From contig NC_088936.1 in assembly GCF_033473495.1 (NCBI RefSeq), forward strand, positions 248,001 to 312,000: a stretch of DNA of 64,000 nt, given 5' to 3'. Under the pieces are notes generated by a model, which worked only from the letters and a program-made list of their open reading frames with translations, made no database searches and was not told the DNA's origin. Positions 23,351 to 35,013 of the stretch are shown piece after piece. The position numbers and the translations under genes were made by a program. Positions within the stretch are counted from its first letter, which is position 1, and each line of letters opens with the position of its first letter. This DNA is from Cercospora beticola (taxonomy: Eukaryota; Ascomycota; Dothideomycetes; Mycosphaerellales; Mycosphaerellaceae).

Positions 23351-23899
23351 TCAGCTCTGCTCCTGCTTTGATGTGTTAGTCACAATACGCCCACTGTTCT
23401 GGCCAAGCCATCTCACAGAAAAGCCTTTCACATGCTGCACAGCAGCACCATGTGGACCACAGTCCCTCCATAGTGCATCTTTCCCACGGGCCTCCAGCAT
23501 AAAAATTGCGGGTCCAAATGCAACGTTTCGTGCCCATGTGGGTTGATGCAACGAACCATCCCCCTCAGCCAAGAGACCGTCCGTCTTGTCAGGATCCTCA
23601 TCATTATTGCCTGACCACTTTCTCAACCCAAACGAATGTTGCAGTGAAGAGGCCGCCAATTCGGCCCAAGAGCCGAAAAAGCCTCCACACACAAGACATC
23701 GCCGCGACGCCACATCAGCCGCATCAAAGTCCTCTCTTGGCGCTTCCCATTCCTCCAAAAACAACATCACAGTCGCCTCATCAACGATCTGAAAATGCCT
23801 CCGAACATGCGCCCGCACGTGGTGGTGAAACATCTCAAGAACATTGGCGCAGTTGGTTCTCCACAAGAAGAATGCGCCTCTATGGCTCCAGCAGTTCAC
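23351..23899 (-). CDS. possible exon of an unrecognised protein
   Basis: A 182-codon open stretch containing EMFHHHVRAHVRRHFQ, a paired-cysteine motif CLVCGGFFGSW, and an acidic patch. It has no ATG at its start. Upstream, an ATG-led piece (near 24116 on the minus strand, MAHSLACPPYAQACKHEF) lies in another frame, so a two-exon gene of about 230 aa is conceivable. No family is recognised; it may be chance or a remnant. Confidence 0.25.
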   Translation of the reverse strand: MNCWSHRGAFFLWRTNCANVLEMFHHHVRAHVRRHFQIVDEATVMLFLEEWEAPREDFDAADVASRRCLVCGGFFGSWAELAASSLQHSFGLRKWSGNNDEDPDKTDGLLAEGDGSLHQPTWARNVAFGPAIFMLEARGKDALWRDCGPHGAAVQHVKGFSVRWLGQNSGRIVTNTSKQEQS

Positions 23900-24292
23900 A
23901 ACTTCGGGGACGCTTCGTCCGCCAAGCCCAAAGTTCGTTCTTTTTGCGTCATCGAGCCAATATCAAGACGCCTCCTCCGCGCAACAACACTACCAAGACT
24001 TCTTGGACATGTCTTCTACAAGACCTGGCATACGTCTGCCAACGCCCTCTGGGCACGCGAACAGCGGCGAACTCGTGCTTGCAAGCCTGTGCGTACGGTG
24101 GGCACGCGAGGGAATGCGCCATCTACGTTGAGTAGGATTCGGCGTGCCCATGGGGTGGTAGGGTCGTAGTAGAGACCGCTCCACTGTCGTGTTAAGTATA
24201 CTGCTGCGTGCTCTTCCCTGTTCTGTTTTTGTTTTGCCTTCTCTATCTCTGGGCTGTGTGCTCCACTTTGACACCGTTTTCGTGGACAAATC
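23900..24292. other. upstream region of the inositol-type porter
   Basis: Pyrimidine-rich sequence just before 24293 fits a 5' untranslated leader. Apart from the possible upstream exon mentioned for 23351-23899, no gene is seen. Confidence 0.45.
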
Positions 24293-26442
24293 ATGGCGGC
24301 TCCCAATTACAACGCTCCAGGCGGAGAGCAGCTCGACATCGAGAAGAGACGGGCTCCTTCGAAGGCCTCTTCTTCCAGTGGAGGCAAGGAATACAATGAG
24401 GAGATCAACGATGGTCCACCACGACAGGCGAGCGTGGCTGCGAAGCTTCGCAATCCTCTCTCGGGCATGACCGAGGAAGAAGTCATCCAGGATGTAGATG
24501 CGTTCGTCGAGGCTCGTGGACTGCAGAATCATCGAGAGGCATTCCGCAAAGGCGGACTGTTGGCACGTGTGTCCCAGCGCTCCCCGGAAACTGGCTTTCA
24601 GCGGATCTCTGCTCTGTCAGACGAAGAAAAGAGCTGGCTGCAAGAGGAGAATGATCACAAATGGCGCCAGCCATTCATGTTGTATTTCCTCGTCGTGCTC
24701 TGCGCCGGCTCTGCCATCGTGCAAGGAATGGACCAGACTGCCGTGAATGGAGCGCAACAGTTCTACTTCCGAACTTTCAACATCGGAGAAGAGGAAGTCT
24801 GGAGGCGTGGACTGCTAAACGGAGCGCCATACCTCTGCTCCGCTCTGATCGGATGCTGGACCAATGCACCTCTCAACAAGTTCTTCGGACGACGTGGTAC
24901 CATCTTCATTTCCTGCTTCATCTCCTTCGTTGCTGGACTATGGATGGCTGCCGCGGACACTTGGTGGAATCTGCTTATCGCCCGATTCGCTCTCGGTTTC
25001 GCCGTGGGCGCCAAATCCAGTACGACACCAGTCTACGCCGCTGAGTCGGCTCCAAAGAACATTCGTGGTGCGCTCACCATGATGTGGCAAATGTGGACTG
25101 CATTCGGCATCATGTTGGGATTCGTTGCATCTGTCGCATTCCAGAACGTCGACATCTTGGGAGAAGATACCCAATGGCGATGGATGTTGGCTTCCACGTC
25201 CATTCCTCCACTCATTGTCATGTTCCAGGTTTACCTGTGCCCAGAGTCGCCGCGTTGGTACATGGAGAAGGGCAAGTTCGACAAGGCTTTCACCGCTTTG
25301 CAGCGCTTGCGATCGCACGATATTCAGGCCGCGCGAGACATGTACTATGCGTACAAGCTGCTCGAAGTTGAAGCTGGAGAGCGAGAGGGCAAGAGCTTGT
25401 GGAAGGAGTTCTTCTTCGTCCGACGCAACCGACGTGCCGCACAGAGCTCGTTCTTCGTCAGTAAGTGCATCGATATCAGCATCACCACCGCCAATTACTG
25501 ACTTCAAATAGTGTTCATGCAACAATTTTGTGGTGTCAATGTAAGCAGGAGATGCCTGAGATCGTGACATGCAATCACTCACTGACATTCCCAGGTCATC
25601 GCATACTACTCTACCCAGATCTTCGTCGATGGAGGGTTTTCTGAGCCAAATGCGCTGCTCGTGTCCCTCGGAACTGGTATCGTCAACTGGCTGTTCGCCA
25701 TTCCTGCGGTCTACACTGTAAGCGAAACCTCTTCCACGAATGTCACATTATCGCTGACCATCTCGAAGATTGACACTTTCGGTCGTCGAAACCTTTTACT
25801 GACCACATTCCCACTGATGGCCATCTGCCTCTTCTGGTGTGGTTTCTCTTTCCTCATCCCGGACACGCCCAGCACTGCTCCAGCAGCCGAGGATGGCTTC
25901 ATCACCGGTCCCGGCAAATTGGGTAGCATCGCAGCGTCCATCTACCTTTTCATGGTCTTCTACTCACCCGGAATGGGACCTGTGCCGTTCACGTACAGCG
26001 CGGAAGCCTTCCCTCTGTACATCCGTGATATCGGAATGTCGTTTGCCACAGCTACCACCTGGGTAAGTCACATTAGCTTCAGAAGTGAGAATAAGGTGCT
26101 GACTTTCTACACCAGGGCTTCAACTTCATCATCTCCTTGACCTGGCCAGCTTTGCGTGCGGCTTTCACGCCCACGGGAGCATTCTGTTGGTACGCCGGAT
26201 GGAACATGTTTGGCTGGGTCTTCTCATACTTCTTCCTTCCCGAGACCAAGAATCTCACGCTGGAAGAGCTGGATAATGTTTTCAACGTCGGTAATCGGCA
26301 ACACTCCAAGTACTATGCGGAGAAGTTGCCATGGTACTTCAACAAGAACATTATGCGCCGCGATGTCGCGCCTTTCGAGCCGCTGTACGAGTTCGCGGAT
26401 CCGGAAGCAGAGACTGAACGCCGCGCAAGTCTCAAGGCGTGA
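24293..26442 (+). CDS. MFS sugar/polyol porter (myo-inositol transporter-like)
   Basis: Five predicted exons: 24293-25460, 25512-25540, 25595-25717, 25769-26062 and 26116-26442, giving 646 aa with every junction in frame. The first 120 residues form a hydrophilic tail containing NPLSGMTEEEVIQDVDAFVE and ALSDEEKSWLQEEN, characteristic of an inositol-transporter-like fungal subgroup. The core has FFGRRGT in loop 2-3, CPESPRWYMEKGK after helix 6, MQQFCGVNVIAYYS in helix 7, DTFGRRNLLL, and PETKNLTLEELDNVF after helix 12. Together these are the sugar-porter signatures at full length. Exon 2 is 29 nt and encodes only the helix-7 core. It probably imports a sugar or polyol with protons; the exact substrate cannot be read from sequence. 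Confidence 0.9.
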
Positions 26443-28202
26443 ACGAAGTCGGGCCCGATGCAAGCACAGTAGATAGCATCATATCGCATACAGCATAGTC
26501 CTTGATCTTCAGCCAAGGGATAATGATTAATGATCCAGGAAATACCTGCTGCCACTCTCAGACGGCTGGTGCCGTGCGCTTATTGATCCGTGAAGACTTG
26601 TGTGGCCGGCGACTGGCGGACATTTTGTGAGACATGCGGTAACCAGCTAAACCAGTTTTGAAGATGCAGAATATCGCAAGGCGAAGGGTCTGGAATTGTC
26701 GTTCGTGTGGCCGTTGCGGGCAGAGTTTTTCAAGCAAGATGAGCCGAAACATCCACTCCCAAAGAGGCAATGCTCTGCTCTTCAACACCGCCTCAACCTG
26801 GCCTTTGTGCTGCATGTCTTCGTCAACCGCATTCTATGACTTGTCATTCTTGGTCCGAATGGAAGCAGGTCAACTTTGCAAGGTCGCGACTGGCGTCGAC
26901 GGTATGCACGCGTAGGCGGTGCTCCGGCTTGGCACGAGTGTCGAGAAAGCTCAGGCGCACTCTCGAGGGCCGTTCCTTGTCGGGAGAAGATTTATGTTTC
27001 CTGCCACTTGGGACGTGTCACGACCGGCATGCCTGTATACGATAGCCGTTTCTTCCCCCATCCTACGCAGCCAAACGGCGAACGCTGCGACTCGATGCCC
27101 GCCGGCAGCATTCCAGGTAGAATGCACCGCATCGGGTGAGATTGGTGAAGCTGTTTGGAGTAGAAGCAGCTGCAAAGACTGAGCCAACGCACAAGCAGGG
27201 AAGTGCAGAGAAGGGGACGAGATGTTTTGCTCACAGACCAGCATCAAATGTCCCGGAGCGTGTCATCATCCCGGCCTGGAGACGTTGGAAGGCTGGACAT
27301 CCTGCTGCAGTCCAGTCGACAGGAGACACGCTGCAATCTGTGGTTTGGCTGGAGCGTGTCAAAGTGGTGGCTGCTGTCAAAGATGCAAGCTGGATCAGTG
27401 CGCTGTTGCGCCGAGTCGGGATGTCGTGGTGAAGCCAAAGTCTGCTACTCTATTCTGGGAATAAGGGAAAGGGCCAGCCACGGCAGTGGGAGCCGACGGA
27501 CTATCCGCAGGAGCAGTTCAACTTCGACTTCATCTCACCACACAGCTGGCGATTAACCCCAGACTCTGCAGATCATCCGCTGACGCCTCCTGACTGCCGA
27601 GGACCGCCCTCCTACATCACGCAACATGGGAGCCTGCTGCCTTGTAATGCTGATTTCCTGCGACTGGATCTGCACAAAGAGCACCATCGCAGACATCAGC
27701 TGAAACTGTCGCTGATGGCACCACATCTGGCCACCACGTGTACCAGCGAGGCCCGCTATGAGACGCTGAATGGCAATCATTCCTTGCAGTGAGTTGGCTG
27801 AAGACAAAAGCATCTGTCGATCAAAGGATACCCATGTCTGTCAAGCTCCAGGTGCACCAGTCTGGTAGGTTTCGGTGAACCCTGGGGTAATGCTGAGCTT
27901 GTACCGGAAAGAGATCATGCATTGATGACCAACAGCCTCCTTATTGGCACGGCCTGCCGTCACACTCAACGGATCCCCGGATCTCGGCCACGATGCTGTA
28001 TGTACAAGTCTTCAAACAGCATGGAAGCCATACCAATATGGCTGCTTGGACCCAGCCTCGAAGCATGGAAGCTGGCAGACGTTAACAAAATTTCCTCGAA
28101 ATACTCAGAAGCAACAGCCTTGCACCACGTTGGCTCAAATCGCTGATTTTAGTTGAGCTGTCTCGCATTCCCGGCGTGCTGCATGTTTAAACATTCTGCT
28201 GG
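26443..28202. other. intergenic, 1.8 kb, no gene supported
   Basis: Many short frames on both strands without family character. Includes the promoter of the ACS transporter. Confidence 0.5.
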
Positions 28203-29928
28203 ATGACGACTATATCAATGTTCGCTGTGCCCTTACCACCGAACCCCATGGGATTCCCCCTTCAGCTATCCCTCTTCAACTTCGAGAAAGAGATGGCTTC
28301 CAAAGAAGAGAAGAAGCTCCGCTTGGAGCGTGCTAATACCACAATCTCGAACCCGGTGGCCTACGTCGCCACGATAAACAATGAGAAGCGAAGCAAGGAC
28401 ATCGACGAGGCCTATGACTATCTTCACAGCAGGGCGGACTTTGTGGGCGAGCAAGCGATCGACATTAAGAAGCTGCAGCGCAAAGTGGACTGGCGCATCA
28501 TGCCCATCATGTTCCTCATCTTTGGACTGCAATTCCTCGATAAATACTTGCTGAACTACTCCATTGTTATGGGACTACCCAAGGACCTGAAACTCAAAGG
28601 AAACGATCTCAACAATATCGCATCTTCGCTGTGGTGGACGTATCTTGCAGTCTCCCCACTCGTCGCATTGGCGATGAACAAACTGCCGCTGGGCAAATGG
28701 CTGGGAGTTGCTATGAGCATATGGGGCGTCACTATCGCATGCGTCGCGGCAGTCAAGACATATCCACAACTACTCGCAATTCGTTTACTGATGGGCGCGT
28801 GTGATGCTGCGCTCGTCCCCGCGCTGATGCTCATCAGCTGCCACTACTACCGAAAAGACGAACAAGCAGCGAGATTCGCGATCTGGTTCTCTAGCATTGG
28901 ATTTGCGGTCATTACTGGTGGTTTGATCTCCTACGGATTCCAGCACGTCACAACCTCTTCGATTGAATCATGGCGTGAGTTCTACTGTGGAGACATGAAG
29001 CGTAGAAGCGAACTAACGGACTACAGGCATAATGTATCTCGTAATGGGTGTCATCAGTTTTTCTGTGGGAGTTATCTGCCTCTTCCTCATGCCCGACAGC
29101 CCAATCCGCGCCAAATTCCTCAACGACGCCGAAAAGACCGCTCTCATCCACCACGTCTCCGTCAACCAGACTGGCATCACAGGCCACAAAATCGAATGGC
29201 ACCAACTCCGAGAACTAGCCCTCGACCCTCAGATCTACCTCCTCGTCATGATGAACATCTTCATCTCACTCGGCTCAGGAATCCTCGGCACCTACGCCTC
29301 AACCATAATAAAGTCCTTCGGCTACGACTCCAAACAAGCAGCCCTCCTCACCACCCCCGGCGGAGCAATCTGCGTCGTCACATGTCTGATCTCCGCCATC
29401 GTAATCCGCTACCACATCATGCCCCGCTGGCTCATTTCCGTCTTAGGCTACTGCTTCTCCTTCACAGGCGCCTGTCTCGTAGCCTTCTCCCCCCACCAAA
29501 ACAAAGGCGCCCAACTCGCCGGAATCTACCTCGTATCTTGCAGCCTTTTCACCTCCGGCATCAAACTCCAATGGATGTCAGCCAATATCGCCGGCCACAC
29601 GAAACGTTCTGCCGCAACAGCTATTATGTCTGGTACAATTTCTATCGGAAATATTGTCGCGCCATATGCTGTGCAGCCAAAAGAAGCACCATACTATCAA
29701 ACTGGCAAAGATATTCTTGTTGGAGCGAAAGGCTTGCCAATTCTCATGTTATCGTTACTGGCGAGTTACTATTACCTTATGAATCGACATCGGGATCGCA
29801 AGTATGGGAAACCGCACACTGGGACATCAATGGATCCGGAAGCACCAGTCATGGCGCCAGATGATAGTGAGGACCAATGGCAAAATCTGACAGACAAAGA
29901 ACGGAAGAGTTTCAGATATGTGTACTAG
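28203..29928 (+). CDS. MFS transporter, allantoate permease (ACS/Dal5) family
   Basis: Two exons, 28203-28974 and 29027-29928, with a 52-nt GTGAGT...CTACAG intron; 557 aa. Family features are KLQRKVDWRIMPIMFLIFGL leading into helix 1, LPLGKWLG in loop 2-3, the gatekeeper stretch LLMGACDAALVPALM, and SCHYYRKDEQAARFAIWFSS in the central loop. In the second half SANIAGHTKRSAATAIM and GNIVAPYAVQP are the usual helix 10-11 words. Relatives import organic anions such as allantoate, nicotinate, pantothenate or other vitamins and ureides at the plasma membrane. A second ATG at 28293 (MASKEEKKLR) would give a tail closer to typical length, so the start is uncertain by 30 codons. The sense strand of exon 2 is markedly C-rich up to about 29570 and then changes. 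Confidence 0.88.
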
Positions 29929-30991
29929 ACAATACTAAAATGATGCATCATATAGCATACATAGCGATGGCACGAATTTCTTTGCATGTTTACTCTTGCA
30001 TTTTCTTTGTTCATGGTCCACACGTGCTCTCGTTCCCTTTCCGTCTCCCACAGCGAACCTGAGGCGACAAAAGTGCAGCACCTGGAGGCAATCCGAATGA
30101 GCATCACATCCCATCACGAAACACCTGCCTAACTCTCCCTCCTTCACAGCCCTCCATATCATTACCCGTCCGGATCGCCGAGAGTCCGCCCATACCGTAC
30201 CCCTATCCTCAAGATCATTTCAACAAACTTCCACAAGCTGACACCACGGATCTGAGTCCGCGAACAACCTCCTTCCGAAAGTGCAAACTTTTGAAGGCAA
30301 ACGGCTGCGCGACAATGCCGACTTTGTTGAGTTTATTGGAAAGTGCAATCTGCGTCGGAAGAGAATCAGAAAGGCCGGCCGATATGAGGAGATCCGTGGA
30401 GCGTCAGCATCTGCGAGATCCGCTGGGATGTGATCACATGTGAAAATTCCGGCGAAAATCATACCGAGCCCAAAAGACGGCCTGGCAGTGGCTCTCTTGA
30501 CAAAGGAAACGCCGCACTAAATCGTCAGCTACTCTTTCAGAACATAGTTGTCAGGCACGAATTGTATATTTCGTAGTATGCTCATGTATTCCATTTCGTG
30601 GTACGTAACGCTACTACCAATACCAAATTCAGCCAGCCTATCCCTCGTTGCTCGCAGCGTCAAAGTAGCCATAGCCGGAATTGTGGTGGTTGTAGAAAAG
30701 GAAAACAAGCATTAGCGTGCCCAATAGCAATTCGCCTTGCGTGTCGTTCAGAAGGGACCCATTCTCCCGTCTGCGCATGTCCTCGTAGCTTCTCGCAGAG
30801 AAGCGAGTTCGTGATCGTGAAGTCGTGTCGCCGTGCACCGGACCAGCCGGGGGCAGCGAGTTGTACCTGCCGCAGCCGACCTGCCTAGTGCACGTAGGAT
30901 GCGATGTGTAGTCGCTGCCGGGTAGGCATTGCTCCAACTTCGCGATATCCTCGACGCGCCGCAGACGGTTCACATGTCGTGGGTTATGAGC
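29929..30991. other. intergenic, 1.1 kb
   Basis: A 111-codon minus-strand frame (30638-30973) ends in a hydrophobic, aromatic tail but has no ATG at its start and lies where the eIF1 3' untranslated region should be. It is not called as a gene. Confidence 0.45.
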
Positions 30992-31626
30992 CTAGAAACC
31001 GTGGACCTTGATGGTCTTGGCATCTAGCTCGAGTCCCTCTTTCTTGTCGACCAAGAATTCCTGCACATCCTTCCGCTGATCGCCCTGGAGCTGGATCACC
31101 TCTCCCATCTCGGTGTCGTTGACGATGGTGCCATTGCAGGCAAACTTCTTCTTGATGACCTTGAGGATCTTCTTCTGATCGAACTTCTTCGGGAGTCCTT
31201 GCACGGTAGTCAAGGTCTTACGACCATTGCGCTCTACGCGAGAGTCAGCCGGAGGTCGAGTCGACAAAAGGGTGCGGGGCGATACATACGCTGGATACGG
31301 ATATGAATATAGTTCTGCGACTGCTTGGTCTCACCGTCGCCGTCGGCATCTGCCTCGGCGAAGGGGTCTAAAGTGCATGTGTGGTTAGCTTGTATTCCTG
31401 GAAGGTGATACGTGGTATTGTGGGCAGCGAGGCAACATGACTCGAGGCGACAAGCGGCATTCCACCTCCGCCGCCGCGGTCGTCACCACGTTGCAGCGGT
31501 GTGGGCGGTGAGCCAGCAAGCCGCGCGGCAGTGTGGTGTCATGTGCGACGTGCTTATCGCGAGGCTGAGTGGGCGTGTGGGCGGCGACTCACCAAAAGAC
31601 TTGAGGTTCTCGATCTGGCCGGACAT
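30992..31626 (-). CDS. sui1: translation initiation factor eIF1 (SUI1)
   Basis: Three exons: 31626-31593 (MSGQIENLKSF), 31367-31290 (DPFAEADADGDGETKQSQN...) and 31233-30992; total 117 aa, the normal length for fungal eIF1. The body carries the SUI1 words RNGRKTLTTVQGLP, KKFACNGTIV and GEVIQLQGDQRKDVQEFL. eIF1 binds the 40S P site, promotes scanning and guards start-codon choice. The first intron (225 nt) follows the eleventh codon, and the second is 56 nt with a GTATGT donor. It is a highly conserved housekeeping gene and the model is secure. Confidence 0.97.
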
Positions 31627-32459
31627 ACGCAGCTGTGTCGTCGGTGTCGCGGGGTGGGTAGTGTGTTGGCGCGTGTGGTGCTCGAAGTAGCGGTGCGGTG
31701 AGTTGCGGCGGCGGTGGAGTGGAGAGTGGTGTGGTTGCGGGTGTTGTGGTTCAGGTGCAGGTTCTTGGAAGCAAAGCGAATGAAGGAGGGGAGAAGAAGG
31801 CGGGACCGGTGCACGGCGGCTTGGCGCTGCCCTGCGTCACTCGACACTCACCCAACCCACGCCTTCCATCGCCGGCCACCACCGCCGCCCATCCTTCCTT
31901 CACCGAGGCACGCGCCATTCACCTGCTCCGTTCCAGATATCGCCACTCCACCGACGATGATCATGAGTCGCGCTCGAGTGCACGACGTCGCTGTCCGGTG
32001 CCTCCCCAGTCAAGACCGTCGGCGGGATGCGGTGGCGAATTCAGGCGATACTCAGCCTCGACTTGCGGACCGTACAGCCTGGTCGCTGTCCACGCGATCA
32101 CAACACTGATTTCGACACATCCAGATGTCAGGCTTCAAACCAGGCTCTTCAGGCTCCAATTCAGGCACCACCTCAGGCTTCACTTCACCTCAGGCTTCAC
32201 AAAGATATTGTCAATCTGGGGCTGGCGGCCAGCCGACCCAAACAAAGACTTCATCACTCCTACGTCTTCACTGTCTCTTCGCCTTTGTTGGTGACGGGAT
32301 GCTCGCGAATGGCCGCTTTGTCACTACAAGGCATTGTATCGCGCCTTTGTTTTAACTCGAATACATTAACCTTACAGTCTGCCCGGTAGCCGTCCCACAC
32401 ATCAACCCCATTTCACGACTTCAAAGCAGTTTACCCAAAAACAAACAGACTTCATCAAG
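31627..32459. other. divergent upstream region with a short degenerate repeat
   Basis: Lies between eIF1 and the secreted-protein gene and so carries both promoters. The 32127-32205 part is built from imperfect copies of a (T)CAGGCTTC-like unit. The last 60 bases before 32460 are an A/C-rich leader typical of a strong fungal promoter. Confidence 0.5.
32127..32205 (+). repeat. imperfect short tandem repeat, TCAGGCT(T/C)C-like units
   Basis: About seven spaced copies of a CAGGC core followed by TTC, TCT or ACC, with irregular spacing. It lies upstream of a secreted-protein gene. In one frame it would encode a Ser/Gly-rich peptide, but there is no supporting gene structure. Confidence 0.55.
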
Positions 32460-32882
32460 ATGCGCTTCGAGTTCACAGTTCTCCTCGCCGCCACTGGTGC
32501 GCTGGCCGCGCCAACTATCCCAAACACTACCACTGAAACTCCAGACGAGCTGGTCAAGCGAGGGAGCGCCCTCGCATACGATACTTCAAGCTGCAAAGGA
32601 TTCAAAAACAGCTTTTGGGATGTCAACCAATCCATCTTCCAGGTGACAATAGGCCGGCCTTATCTCGGCGGCTCAAGATGCGGCCTCGTAGAGGACAAAG
32701 TCACCAAGTTCTTCCACGTCGACGGCTTCAAATGCAAAGGTGCCAAGGACAACAAGAACACTATCCTTCAGATCAAGAGCAACATGGATCACGAGAATAT
32801 CCAGCAGATCAACATTGGCCTGAAGAACGCCTACCCTGAGATCAACTTCGACTGTCCAGACGACTCGTACCACATGCGATAA
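32460..32882 (+). CDS. small secreted cysteine-containing protein (effector-like)
   Basis: Single exon, 140 aa. A signal peptide is clear: MRFEFTVLLAATGALAAP, with an Ala-x-Ala cleavage site near residue 17. A Thr-rich propeptide follows and ends in the dibasic LVKR (31-34), a likely Kex2 site that would leave a mature domain of about 106 aa. That domain has four cysteines (45, 74, 92, 132), enough for two disulfides, plus the words FWDVNQSIFQVTIGRP and EINFDCPDDSYHM. I do not recognise the fold. Small size, secretion, even cysteine count and processing site are the usual profile of fungal effectors or extracellular antimicrobial proteins, but function is unknown. Confidence 0.8.
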   Translation: MRFEFTVLLAATGALAAPTIPNTTTETPDELVKRGSALAYDTSSCKGFKNSFWDVNQSIFQVTIGRPYLGGSRCGLVEDKVTKFFHVDGFKCKGAKDNKNTILQIKSNMDHENIQQINIGLKNAYPEINFDCPDDSYHMR

Positions 32883-33312
32883 GTGAGCTATTATTTGAAG
32901 CCATGCTTCTGAGCCAAAGACTAAGTATCGCAAATTTTTCTATGTCTCAAAGACTAAACTGTTTGATACAGAACATGAAAGCAAGTATTGCAATCCATCA
33001 CTTTCCATTCGCTAGTTACTTTCCTTTACTTCAAAATTCACCAGCGTCCCCACGAGCTTCACTCTACCCAGACCCAAACTTAACTTTATACTCATCACTA
33101 CCACTGGTACCTCAATGTCCTTAAAAATGCCAGAATCAGCGGCCTCATTGCCCATGAGATTAAATACTACCTCTCCCCTATCCCTCCCCTTCCGCCCATT
33201 CTCTCCAAATCTCACACAAGATCCGTGCTACCAAACCTTCAAAACCACAGCTAAGACTCCAAGCACAACTTTCAGAGAATACCAAACCCACACAAGACCC
33301 TCACCAGTGACA
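32883..33312. other. intergenic, pyrimidine/A-rich
   Basis: 3' flank of the secreted-protein gene and leader-like A/C-rich sequence. Nothing else is seen. Confidence 0.45.
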
Positions 33313-33561
33313 ATGAATCACCAAACAGCAAACTTGCTTCTGCTCCCGGTGCCATACATCCACCTCTTCCAAAGCACCATGCAACTCAGCCCGAAGGCCA
33401 TACTCCGAGCCAAGATGCAAGTTCTCGATAAAGAATATGAGGTACTGGATGGGCTGAGTGATGCCGAATGGGACGGACAGAGGCAGAAGGAGTGGGAGAT
33501 TCTCCTCTTGAGAATCGAGGCGGCGGAGTGGTTGGAGGAGGAAATGCGTAAGGGGAATTGA
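33313..33561 (+). CDS. possible small helical protein
   Basis: An 82-codon ATG-led frame (open back to 33115). The second half is charged and helix-prone: RAKMQVLDKEYEVLDGLSDA followed by a Glu/Arg/Trp-rich stretch. It resembles a short coiled-coil protein and has coding-like composition, but no family is recognised and no splice signals confirm it. Confidence 0.35.
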   Translation: MNHQTANLLLLPVPYIHLFQSTMQLSPKAILRAKMQVLDKEYEVLDGLSDAEWDGQRQKEWEILLLRIEAAEWLEEEMRKGN

Positions 33562-34518
33562 CTGGGATGATGACTCCAAGGTGAGTAGCCTGTCCAAGCG
33601 CATGAGGGAAGAGATGCTCGACTGCGAAGTGTTGCGGGTTTGGGAGATACAGTTGATAGATATGTGTAACGATACCCCATGACACTTTGAACTTCAGAAT
33701 TCCACGATACTCTCCTTTTCCTGATCTATTTCTCCGTTTCCTGTGCCCTGGTAGGACCAACATGTCTCCCTAAAGACAACAAAGGTCGAACGCATTTCCA
33801 ACAGAGCGAGCATCACAATCATCGTGCTCTCTTCGATAACTTCATTTGCCACATCTCCCCAAGCACCTCATTGGCATCAACACAAGATTATGGAGCGAAC
33901 CTCCTTAACATGACGCTCTCTGCCAGTGAGCCCATATGGCCGCCACCATATCGTCCCCTCTCCTGCACAATCCTGTCCTCGAGTCACCAGAGGAACCACT
34001 CTTGCATGCCCACTCTCTGTCCAGCCGCTCCACCCAAAGCCACCACGCTCCGCCCTCCCCACCTGAACCACAAAATATTTCTGACAGAAGCAGGGACAGA
34101 GTCAAACTTCTCACTCAATTCTCATTACAGTCCATATACATAGTTACCATCCTACCACTCACAAACATTAAAGCCCCTAGGGTGCCCATTTATACTGCAT
34201 CCATCCATTTCGCTTCCCTTATTGCCACGCTATGCTATGCGTACACCCATTCTTACAACAACTCACTCGCATCAGAGGTATCTCTCGCGTACTTCCGCCT
34301 CGCTCAGAGAAAGGAAAAGTAAAGCACACGCTGATATGCACAAAGAGCCGAACAAAGCGCTATGCAGAGCAAATAATCCAGAGAAGCCCTCTCTCAATCA
34401 AAACATGCGCTAAAGCCACCAGACATACAGAAAGGGAAAAACTCAAGAAGAATGGTGTGTCTGGTGTGGCCCAATCTTGGACCGGTCCATCGGTTCGGTG
34501 TGAAGAGACAATTGCTCA
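33562..34518. other. intergenic, C-rich on the plus strand
   Basis: No gene is supported. The left part is strongly pyrimidine-rich; the right part should hold the 3' end of the leftward gene beginning near 37.7 kb. Confidence 0.45.
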
Positions 34519-35013
34519 TCATCCCATCGTCCTGCTCCGCCCGTGCATCATCCTGAGAGCAGTAGAAGGCCGCAGAAAAGAGCAACTAGCGCTATCACTG
34601 CTCGAACGTGCAGAGGTGGCGTTGTCAGCAGGACCTGGCGAGCGAGGAGATGTAGCAGTGGCACTGGTCAGGGTGATGTTGGGCGCCGTAGCCGTCCTCT
34701 CGATCTTTGGACCGTTTCTCACTGCGTCTTGCCAGCTCATCAAAAGCTCTCTCGGGTCATTGACGATGATCCGCTTCTTCTTCGGATGAGCTCCTGCGGC
34801 TGACGCTGGTGCTCGTCGTCGCGACGGAGTCGGCGCAAGTGAGATGGCGTCTTGCCATGTCATGCATCTTTGCTGGAACTCGTTCGGCTGATCGTTGCTG
34901 ACCTGCTGCTGATCATAGGAATGACTCGTGTGCGCAGCCTCCTGCCAGATCATCTTCTGCGCATGACTCTCGCTTTCGAGGGTCGAAGCGGTCGGAAATG
35001 GTGCTGAAGACGA
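34519..35013 (-). other. in-frame continuation after TAG, with three M-x-W-Q-[D/E]-A motifs
   Basis: Immediately after the TAG at 35014-35016 the same reading frame stays open for 164 codons. It contains MIWQEA, MTWQDA and MSWQDA, with spacers of 25 and 39 residues, plus the basic stretch AGAHPKKKRIIVNDPRELL. Repetition of the motif argues for real coding sequence. It could be reached by readthrough, by a weak 48-nt intron that removes the stop, or by translation from the ATG at 34953 as a separate short protein. It could also be the result of a recent nonsense mutation. Confidence 0.5.

Noticed and set aside
30638..30973. 111-codon minus-strand frame with an aromatic hydrophobic tail just downstream of eIF1
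   Set aside because: No ATG at its start, and its position fits the eIF1 3' untranslated region; no family recognised.
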